A stretch of DNA of 64,000 bases from Diphasiastrum complanatum (taxonomy: Eukaryota > Streptophyta > Lycopodiopsida > Lycopodiales > Lycopodiaceae), in NCBI GenBank assembly GCA_029204225.1, contig CM055106.1, positions 12,423,215 to 12,487,214 of the forward strand, written 5' to 3'. Position 1 is the first letter of the stretch. Each line of letters opens with the position of its first letter. Made by a program: the position numbers and the translations under genes. Shown here one piece after another: positions 56,061 through 64,000 of this stretch. The notes beneath the pieces are model-generated. The model searched no databases, was not told where the DNA came from, and was given only the letters and a program-made list of their open reading frames with translations.

Positions 56061-57432
56061 TGGAACCCGAGTTGACATGTCCAAGTCTTTTGTGCCATAA
56101 AGTAAAGGTAGATATCTTGCTCTTCTCGGCCAACATGACAACATTAGTATCCACAAATGCATCCAACTTATAAAGTTTGCCAAGTCTAGTGCCCTTAGCC
56201 ACTATCTTACCCTTCTTCTTGATGAAACATTCATTTGAAGCAAAGTCAACATTGAAACCATTGTCTACCATTTGGCCAACACTTAGTAGATTCTTTGTTA
56301 TTGTAGGAATGTACAAAACACCTTCTATGTTGATCTTTTTGGAAGATCCTAAGCAAAGGGGAATGCTACCAACTCCTTCAATCTTACAAGCTTCATCATT
56401 TGCTATATAGATAGACTTTATAGGTCCATCATAAGATAAGAGAGAAGAAAAAAACTCCCTTTTACTAGTCATGTGTGAACTAGCACCCGAGTCAATCCAC
56501 CAATGATCTTCTCCTTTGAAGCTTGTTGAAGAAAATATGGACATCATGAGAGAGTCCTCATGTGAACTCTCCTCCTCCTCCTCTTTGCTCATGTTGGCTT
56601 GGCTTTGATCTTGCTTCCTCTTGAAGCATTCTGAGGCATAATGCCCCATCTTGCTACAATAGTAGCACTTCACCTTTGATTTGTCCTTCTTGACTTTGGT
56701 GGTTGATGGAGATGCCTTTGAGGGTCCTTCTTGATCCTCAAGCTTTGTAGACTTCTTGAATGTTGATACTTTGCCTTTGGACTTGCCTTTGCCTTTGGTG
56801 AAGAGAGCTTGGTCATCTCCACCTTGGATGGAAAGCCTATCCATCCTCTCTTGCATTTGGCTCCTTCTTGATTCCTCGGCCATGAGTGTGCCTTGGAGTT
56901 CTTCAAGTATGGGTAGCTTACCCATAATTGCATATCCCTGAACCAAATTGTCAAATTCAAAGCTTAGTCCATTCAATATGAGTTGAACAAGCTCTTCATC
57001 CTTGATAGGATCACCTATAAAGGCTAGCTCTTTGTTCAATTCCTTTACTCTTAGGACAAAAGTATGTGCACTCTCTCCTTTCTTTTGATAGCTTCTATAG
57101 ATTTGATTCTTCAAAGCTAACATTCTAGTTTGGTTCTTGGATTCATAGACCTTTTGCAAAGTCTCCCAAGCATCTTGAGCTGAAGTGCAATCTCGTACCT
57201 CTCTTAAGAGTTCATTTGCAACATTCATTTTTATGCAATGTAGTGCAACATTGCACCTCTTGATGTATTTGGCTGTTTCTTGAGGATGAATAGGTTCACC
57301 CTCCTTACCATTTACAATTTCCATCATATCTTGCATGATCATGATGGATTCCATTCTAAATTTCCATATGGAATAGTTAGTTTTGTTGAGCCTTTTATTA
57401 GTATCCAAAAGATATGCATTTGTAGATGCCAT
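56050..57432 (-). CDS. Copia I gag, protease and pre-integrase
   Basis: ATG at 57432: MASTNAYLLDTNKRLNKTNYSIWKFRM. Gag UBN2 domain (ALHCIKMNVANELLREV, DAWETLQKVYESKN, EELVQLILNGLSFEFDN), a basic linker, the knuckle CYYCSKMGHYASEC, the protease site HWWIDSGASSHMTS, VLYIPTITKNLLSVGQM and LWHKRLGHVN. About 460 codons without a stop. A one-base slip near 56060 shifts the downstream frame. Gag builds the particle; the Asp of DSG is the protease catalytic residue. Confidence 0.94.
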
Positions 57433-58229
57433 CTAGTCTCCTAATCAAGGACTTGACACAAATGAAGGTTACTTCTATTGATTTGATTGAAGGTCTACCT
57501 TATCCCACTTCTTAGGGACCTGAAAAGATCAGTAATAGACTTCCTATAAAGATCTAAGAATGATCTCTAACAAAATCAAATCATAGAATACTAGAAACAA
57601 TGCACTTGCTTGATTGAAGTAGACAATACTAGTAGAATTGCCTCTCTTTCTATAAGAACATTAAAGCTTCCAAATGATCTGATCAAGAGTGAATTTCAGC
57701 AACCTAATATACTTCCAAAATCACTTGTAAAAGATCTAAATGGAACTTAATGAGGATGCAACACAATCTACTATCCAATCACAAGCAAAAAATGATCAAA
57801 ATTGATGAAAAATTGATCTAATTTGGTGCATAAGTCAAGCAATGGTTGGACTGAACCTAAATCACTTTAGGAGGTGCCTACTACACCTTAGAACAGCCTT
57901 GAAGAGTCCCCAAAACTCTGATCTTACCTATCCTTGAATGCTAGAAAGCCTCCTCTATGAAATCACCTCCAAAACTCGCTTAGAAATCAATGCTTGGAGC
58001 AAGCAAAACTTCCTATCTTGGTAATGAGAATTGAATTCAACTTTTTCTCTGGTTTTAGACACCTAAACACCTGAAATGAAGTCACACAACACCAATCTCC
58101 AATGTATTTGACTCACTTTGAGTTCTAGAATCAATACTAGATGCTAAGATCCAATCTACACAAGATTTAGATCAAAAATTGTGATCAAATTGAATGAAAA
58201 CCAAGGATTTAGCTCATTTCAGCCTTTAG
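57433..58229 (-). other. Leader of Copia I
   Basis: About 800 bp between PBS and gag ATG on the minus strand, AT-rich, with no domain. Confidence 0.8.
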
Positions 58230-58241
58230 GCTCTGATACCA
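58230..58241 (-). other. PBS of Copia I
   Basis: The minus strand reads TGGTATCAGAGC next to the LTR end, a perfect initiator-methionine-tRNA primer site. Confidence 0.95.
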
Positions 58242-58919
58242 TGTAAAAATTACAGCAAATAAGGATCCTAAAACACTTGAAATGATGAGGGAAACAATAG
58301 ATTATGATCTCATAAGATTAGCACAAGTTGAACCATCAAAATCCATCAAAAATCTATGCTTGAACCTCACTAAATGGCCCAAATCCTTGAAGAAGGCTTC
58401 ACACGTGTGAAAGTACAGCCTCCCACAGTCTGAGTACTGTACACCAGACCTACATTCAATACTATAACATTGGTAATCACAAGTACTCAAACAATTATGA
58501 ACATAGAGAGCAATTGCACCATTATGAGAGAAAAAACATGAAATTGCTTGATTGATTTTGGTGAGATATCATCACCTATATATACATGATCCATCACGGT
58601 TTTGGGAAGGTATGAGTAGCCCTAAACTTATCCCTAATGCTAATTTTGGTGGATCTTTCATCCCTACCAAGTTAGGGTTGGAATCTTGGAGATCCCTCAA
58701 CAATGCAAAAATTACCAAAAATAGCTCCTATTTTTTCTCCCTTGTATCTAAGCATAATTTGGACTCATTCCAAAGGTTCTAACACTTAGGTCTACTTGAG
58801 AACATCCTTATGAATGGAATCCTATGCTATTTGGCACGTGTGACAAGCCACATCATGACCATCTAACTATTTACAAGTCATATGACCAAAACTAGTCAAG
58901 CTAGAATTGTGAATTTTTA
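58242..58919 (-). repeat. 5' LTR of Copia I
   Basis: 678 bp, matching the left LTR except for about a dozen changes. It lacks the terminal TGT on the minus strand (plus ...AATTTTTA then GCCATG), so a few bases and the target duplication were deleted. The minus TATA box is at 58575-58584, the palindrome at 58398-58411. Confidence 0.95.
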
Positions 58920-59330
58920 GCCATGATTTTTTCTGTTTGGAAATTTCATCACTATCTCATGGAAACGCACTTTGCATTTTATACGGATCATCAACCGTTA
59001 CTTTACTTGGTAAATAAGACGTGTAATACTGGACGTATTGCAAGATGGTTATTATTATTGACTAAATTTGACTTTCGAATTGTGGTCAGAAAGGGGAAGC
59101 AACATTATCTAGCCGATCACGTTTCACGAATTGAGTCTGCACCAGTTAATACTGAAGTGGATGATGAACTGCCAAATGCTACATTGTTCTATGTTGAAGC
59201 AGTACCTGAGTGGGCGGCAGATATTGTTGAGTACTTGATGCTAGGACAGCCGAATGGCTCTTTGACAAAAGTACAGAAAAGACAATTGAATCATAAGGCT
59301 CAACCTTATCAAGTAATTGCAAGGACAATT
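58920..59330 (+). pseudogene. Gypsy H RNase H, second part
   Basis: AMIFSVWKFHHYLMETHFAFYTDHQPLLYLVNK, RIARWLLLLTKFDFRIVVRKGKQHYLADHVSRIE, then the spacer ending LFYVEAVPEWAADIVEYL. It continues directly from 52767 once Copia I is removed. The Asp of YTDHQ and the His/Asp of ADHVSR are kept. Confidence 0.9.
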
Positions 59331-60440
59331 GTATCGTCGTGGATCAGATAATATTTTACGAAGATGTGTTTTACCGCATGAAGTACTAGATCTAATCATG
59401 TTTTCACATGATGGCATGGGTGGAGGACACTTCTCTACAGATATTACTGTTCGCAAACTTTTGCAATCCGGTTGTTGGTGGCCTACGCTTTATGAAGACA
59501 CAGAAAATTTTATTTAGACATGTGATGTCTGCCAGCGAGCACGACGGCCTACTCGACAGAATTATGAACCCCTTACATCCAATTTTATCGCAAGCACCGT
59601 TTGAAAATTGGGGACTGGATTATGTTGGTCCTATTCATCCCGCTGCTCAAGGATCTCAGGCCCCGATACATTATCATCGCAACTGATTATATGACCAAGT
59701 GGGTTTGAAGCCAAAGCTGTCAAAGTAGCTGATGCAAAATCTACAGCTAAGTTTCTATATGAAAATATTATAGTCAGATTTGGATGTCCGATCGAAATTG
59801 TCAGTGATCGGGGTACACACTTTGTTAATCAAACAATAAAGTGTTTACTAGAAGATTTTTTTGTTATACACAGATTTAGTACTCCCTATTATCCCAGAGG
59901 GGAATGGCCAAGTTGAATCTTCCAATAAGATTCTCTGCACCATTATGACAAAGACAGGTTAAAGCGAGTCATTCTGATTGGGAACATTAAACTGTATGCA
60001 ACATTATGGACATTCAGAATCGCTTACAAAAATAGTACAAATCAAACACCTTTTCAACTGGTTATATGGTCAAGATGCTGTTATGCCAATTGAATTTTTA
60101 ATCCCATCTTTACGCATAGCAGCAACGAAACAATTAAATGATGATCAGTCTTTACAACTTTGCCACGATGCGTTGCACAAATTATGTGAAACCCGATTGA
60201 TGACAGTTCATGGCTTAGTAGCAGAGAAAGCCCCGCTGCAAGGCATGGCACGATTGACGATTGCATAAGAAAGATCTGGAAGCAGGAGATCTTGCATTGA
60301 TGTACAAAACCAAGCTGATCAAGGGTAAGTTGAAGTTTATTGGGGAAGGCCCCGTATAAAGTGAAGGAAATTCTGAACTAGGGCATAGTAATTCTTGAGC
60401 ACTTCGATGGGAAATGATTTGATACTCCGGTAAATGACAG
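59317..60440 (+). pseudogene. Gypsy H integrase
   Basis: Zinc finger: GGGHFSTDITVRKLLQSGCWW, TCDVCQRARRPT (after a TAG). Core: WGLDYVGPIHPAA (Asp), IVSDRGTHFVN (Asp), GNGQVESSNKIL (Glu). C-terminal: TPFQLVIWSRCCYANxIF-like after slips, KLCETRLMTVHGLVAEKA. Frameshifts occur near 59420, 59660, 59705, 59900, 60060 and 60345. Catalytic residues are readable but the frame is badly broken. Confidence 0.87.
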
Positions 60441-60795
60441 TCGATTACGCAAGTTTCGGTAGCCTGCTCTGCCAGTTCAGCAAGCCTGATCTCAATATAT
60501 TTTTTCATTTTATTTGTTTCAATTTTTTGTTTTCAGTATTTAATTTGCTGACTTTTTTTTGGAAAAAAACAGCTGAAAAAAAAAATAAGGAAAGACTAAT
60601 CAGCAAAAGTCAGGAAGTCATCAGCATAAGGAAATGGAAGCACAATATTTTTATGGAAAATGACTTAGAAAACCACTGTTTTGGGTTGATTTGGCCCATA
60701 CAGTATCAGAAACCTTCGCTGAGCTCTCAAACCGTACATCCACCCTTAATTTATCTAAATTGAGGTGGGCAAAGGTTTCTGACAAGAGAAAATTC
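60441..60795 (+). other. 3' untranslated end of Gypsy H
   Basis: T/A-rich DNA after the pol end. CCTTCGCTGAGC at 60713 resembles the leader word at 48793. No LTR of H follows; a minus-strand Copia-type LTR begins instead. Confidence 0.5.
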
Positions 60796-60799
60796 AATA

Positions 60800-61383
60800 A
60801 TCATTGTGATCCAATCCACTTGAAAGATCTTGGGTTACAAAGAGAAATACTCTACCAATCTCACCAATGTAGAAAAATCAGCATCTACACACAAAATGAG
60901 ATGCAAACTCTAATAGAACTTGATCAAATATGAATAAAATGATAAAGTACTATTTCTATCCATACAAAAACTAGCAAGCTATTGTATTTCACACGTGTGG
61001 ATCCAAAAATAACAAATACAGATCATTTTACACATAGAATTGCATGCAATCACAAGTTATAGTGCACCAATGGGTAGTAGAACCCAAGAGAACCATGTAT
61101 AAGCATGAAATGAGATAGAGAAGAGAGAAGATATGTCTCTCTCCACGAGTTACATCCTTTTATAACAGGTCCAAAACCTATTTGGCCCACTTGGCTTTCC
61201 CTCCAAAATCCTAACCTACTATTCTTCACCTTCTAACTTTCTCACACTTTCAAAAAGTGTATTCAAGTGACATTTAGACTAATGAACTTTGAAAGTCAAT
61301 CTCTAAGTCTAAATACAAAGTTGGCCTCAATATGCCAAATATGGAATATAGCAACTATGTTCAAACTAGTTGAATCTTTCACA
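60800..61383 (-). repeat. Minus-strand Copia-type LTR (family K, copy 2)
   Basis: On the minus strand it probably begins TGTGAAAGATTC (61383) and ends near 60800. TATAAAAGG lies at 61164-61156 and the palindrome CACACGTGTG at 60990-60999, 165 nt downstream. It shares about 310 bp with 27441-27765. No PBS was found, so it may be solo or truncated. Confidence 0.6.
60990..60999. promoter_or_regulatory. CACACGTGTG motif in LTR K
   Basis: The same palindrome in a further LTR family. On the plus strand it is TTTCACACGTGTGGA. Confidence 0.55.
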
Positions 61384-62075
61384 CTTGATACCTATCTATG
61401 CTTGCTAACGAAATGCAGTTTTGCAAACAAATGATAGTACATAGTGTACCCCTCTGATAAGCACGACCTATTGGGCAATGCATTTACACTAATGCATCTA
61501 GTGTGCATCTGTTAATATTTATATATGGCATGGTTTCTTGCCTGCGGCCCTCCGTTGATCATAATGATTGAAGAATGACTATGATACATGGATTTACATT
61601 TGGTTTGGCGGCCAAGAAGGTGATTGTTTTCTGATTGCATACTACTTTGTGATGCATACACTTTGATTACAACATCATATGCATCTCATCGCTGGCAGAA
61701 TGCGATTATTCCTGAGTGCATACTACTTTGTGATGCATACACTTTGATTACAACTTCATAGGCATCTCATCACTGGCCAGAAGCAGCTTTTTTCTGATAT
61801 ATGTTGCATACATTATGCTTATACCTCTGAGAGACACATACTACGAATATGTATAGATGTTATTGATGGCAAATCGCTGTTGATCCAGTGATATACTGAC
61901 ACGCCACTTCTCATATTGATTTATATGATACACTATGGTGATATCCATTGTGGCTGTCAGCAATGGGGGATACCATTGCAATTTCTTACTTAGTGTCTAG
62001 CAATGAGCCGATGAGCTATAATCTTCTTCTTAACTGTGTGATATATCTCAGCATGATTAGCACTCATAATGTGCT
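61384..62075. other. Unassigned interval with an 81-bp duplication
   Basis: No genes. The only structure seen is the tandem duplication at 61632-61793. Confidence 0.4.
61632..61793 (+). repeat. Tandem duplication of about 81 bp
   Basis: TGATTGCATACTACTTTGTG (61632) recurs as TGAGTGCATACTACTTTGTG (61713). The two units share TGATGCATACACTTTGATTA and a GCATCTCATC segment, with about ten differences. Confidence 0.85.
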
Positions 62076-62683
62076 GAATTCACACTTGTGGGATGCCCTA
62101 CACTGTATTTTTGATCTCCTACGCACAATAACACCATAAAGATCAAACTAGCATTGGTTGTCAATAGGAAAGCTGATCATACAAGCAATATTATTGTGTT
62201 ACAAGCAAGAATCTGTCAACAAACATAAGACAAAGCATCATAAAATGCCTCTACTCGGCTAGAGAGAGAAAATAGAAAGTACAAAACTCGTGGAGAGAGA
62301 GAGAGAGGGCACAAAGAGCTTGTCTCCAAATTTGCATTACACACAAATTTCATCATTTTCTCAATGAGAGTTCATCACATATATATAGATCCATGGACTC
62401 TTCTCCTACTTGAAGTTGAATTGGAGTTGTGGATCCACCTCTCAAGCTATCTAGACTTATCCAAGCACCTCACTATGTCTAATTGTGCCACATAGTCTTT
62501 TCATGCATTAAATGTGGCATGTAAAGTACAAATGGCAATTCCTATGGTAGCTTGAGTTTCTACTTCTACCTACCTTGAATATTTTATTCTAAGATGGGTC
62601 TTTACTAAGCCAAAAGAGCTCAATTCATCTTTGGCATTTTTAGGACCCATACAACATTAGATAGATTTTTCAATATTTTGACA
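62076..62683 (-). repeat. 3' LTR of Copia R
   Basis: The minus strand begins TGTCAAAATATTG (62683) after a polypurine tract. A minus TATA box (TATATATATG) is near 62380. A degenerate palindrome CACACTTGTG is at 62081-62090. The lower end of the LTR is not certain and may lie below 62076. Confidence 0.65.
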
Positions 62684-62691
62684 CTCCTCCT
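62684..62691 (-). other. Polypurine tract of Copia R
   Basis: The minus strand reads AGGAGGAG next to the LTR start. Confidence 0.7.
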
Positions 62692-64000
62692 AAAAATGTA
62701 TCTAATGTAAATTAAGCATTGATCTTGAGATAAGACCAAGATTAGACTGTGCTTTGAGAAGGCACTTTTGCAAAGTGGCTTTGTGAGAAGATCAGCAATA
62801 CACGAAGATGTGTCGACATGTTCTAAGTTGATTTCACCTCCAATGAGCTTTTCCCTTACAAAATGATGTGCCAATTCTATATGCTTGCTTCTTGCATGAA
62901 AAATAGGATTGTTTGCAAGAGCTTGTGCCGATATGTTGTCACATTTGATCAAGAGAAGATCATCCTCTTTGATGCAATTTAGCTCCATGATTAACCTCTT
63001 GATCCAAAGCACCTCTTTAGTTGTTGTAGTGAGTGCTTTGTACTCGGCCTCACAAGATGATAGAGATATGGTATCCAGCTTCTTTGAAAGCCAAGACACA
63101 AGATTGCCTCCAAGAAAGATAGTATATGCATTAATGGACTTTCGATCCATTTTATCACTTGAAAAATTGGAATCTGAATAGCCAACAATGGTTAGATCTT
63201 CATTCTTGTACAATAAACCATAATCTTGAGTAGAAGATACATATCTTAAAACTCTCTTGGCCATCTTCCAATGTTGGATCTTGGGATCTTGCATAAATTG
63301 ACTCAATTTGTGCACACAATAGCTCAAATCGGGTCTAGTGATAGTAAGCCAAATTAAAGAGCCTATAAGACTCCTATAAAGTGTAATGTCCTCGAAGGAT
63401 CTTTCATCACCTTTAATAGGATCTTTTACATGTTGCTCCATGGGAGTATCTATGCCTTTACAACTTTGCATATTGAATTTTCTCAACATAGAAAAGACAT
63501 ATCTAGATTGACAAATAAAAGCATAGTCTTCATGAAAATCAATCTCAAGGCCCAAAATGTGATGGATCTCTCCTAGATCTTGCATTTTAAACTCTTTTCC
63601 TAATGCATCTTTGGTTTCTTGAACCAGCATCAAACGACTCCCACTAAGAATAATGTCATCTACATAGACTAGGAGAATGACAATATTACTACCATCAAAT
63701 TTTAAGTACATAGAAGGATCATAGTCACTAAGCACAAATCCTAATGAAAGTAGAAAGTTGTTGAGTCTTGAATACTATGATCTAGGTGCTTGTTTTAAGT
63801 CATAAAAACTTCTAAATAGCAAACACACCTTAGATTTATCCTTGATAGATCCTTGAGGCTGTTCCATGTATATCTCCTCCTCAAGATAGCCATTTAAAAA
63901 AGCGTTGGAGACATCAAGTTGAGATAGTTTTCACTTAAAAATAAGACAAGAGAGATTATGATTCTTATTGTCACCATCTTTGCTATAGGAGCAAAGGTTT
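62692..64000 (-). pseudogene. Copia R reverse transcriptase and RNase H
   Basis: Minus strand, entering from beyond the window. [43 protein letters not shown] then a TAG at the conserved Trp, SDYDPSMYLKFDG, the catalytic ILLVYVDDIILSG, EFKMQDLGEIHHILGLEIDF, GIDTPMEQHVKDP. RNase H: GYSDSNFSSDKMDRKS, WLSKKLDTISLSSCEAEYKAL, ARSKHIELAHHFVREKL, IADLLTKPL. A frame of 371 codons (63735-62620) is open across the rest and into the LTR. Stop and slips near 63770-63930 suggest it is not functional. Confidence 0.92.

Larger units (their letters stand above)
52768..58919 (-). mobile_element. Copia element I, nearly complete, 6152 bp
   Basis: Minus-strand element with both LTRs, PBS, polypurine tract and the full gag-PR-INT-RT-RNase H order, inserted in the RNase H of Gypsy H. 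Only a few frameshifts break its pol. The expected target duplication and the last 3-4 bases of the right LTR are missing, consistent with a small deletion at the right border. LTR divergence is roughly 2% by eye. Confidence 0.95.

Overview
The window looks like repeat-dense nuclear DNA of a land plant. It is AT-rich, contains only plant-type Ty1/Copia and Ty3/Gypsy LTR retrotransposons in many states of decay, and has one small island of spliced (GT-AG), non-LTR genes. Most primer-binding sites match the initiator-methionine tRNA (TGGTATCAGAGC); one matches the tRNA-Asp type site of Tat/Athila-like Gypsy elements. A gymnosperm is plausible from the style of the repeats, but that is inference. 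I see no intact housekeeping gene, no rRNA or tRNA gene and no CRISPR array.

Layout. 1-4.8 kb: the 3' end of a Copia element (S) with its LTR, an older Copia fragment, a 42-bp palindrome, and the end of another LTR with its PBS. 5-8.2 kb: a minus-strand Copia (D) split by a 1174-bp solo LTR with a perfect target duplication. 8.2-21.7 kb: a nest. A chromovirus-like Gypsy (E; partial LTR at 8.2 kb, probable partner LTR at 21.2 kb) holds an old Copia (A, LTRs at 11.5 and 20.8 kb). A in turn holds a young, short, non-autonomous Copia (B, 14954-19174) with 701-bp LTRs and TSD CCTCT. 21.7-24.7 kb: minus-strand Copia F, interrupted in gag by a solo LTR of family I (TSD GCAAG). 26-27.8 kb: Gypsy J RNase H-integrase and a minus-strand LTR remnant. 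27.9-31.8 kb: a 49-56-bp minisatellite, a hairpin, and two convergent spliced gene remnants (one unrecognised, one Ulp1-like protease). 31.8-36.3 kb: an LTR inserted in the protease gene, an unrecognised leader and ORFs, and Copia LTR C. 37-38.1 kb: an unrecognised coding region whose stops are all TAG or TGA. 38.1-44.8 kb: Copia integrase fragment, Gypsy LTRs, Gypsy P and about 4 kb of decayed DNA. 45.6-47.8 kb: Copia V gag and LTR U. 47.86-60.8 kb: a long Tat-like Gypsy (H) split in its RNase H by a nearly complete Copia (I, 52768-58919). 60.8-64 kb: LTR K, an 81-bp tandem duplication, LTR R and a minus-strand Copia pol that runs off the window.

Nesting and LTR divergence give a relative order. 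By eye, A's LTRs differ by roughly 6-7%, E's by about 5%, I's by about 2% and B's by about 1.3% (nine differences in 701 bp). B inside A fits this order.

The most unusual signal is a palindrome, CACACGTGTG (often extended to TTCACACGTGTGAA), that recurs at least 15 times in LTRs and leaders of otherwise different Copia families on both strands. In five LTR families it lies 156-176 nt downstream of the TATA box, so it should be transcribed. A loosely conserved GTAC/GACAGT module often accompanies it. Other leads are B's integrase-derived ORF without catalytic residues, the convergent Ulp1 gene pair, and the TAG/TGA-only decay pattern at 37-38 kb.
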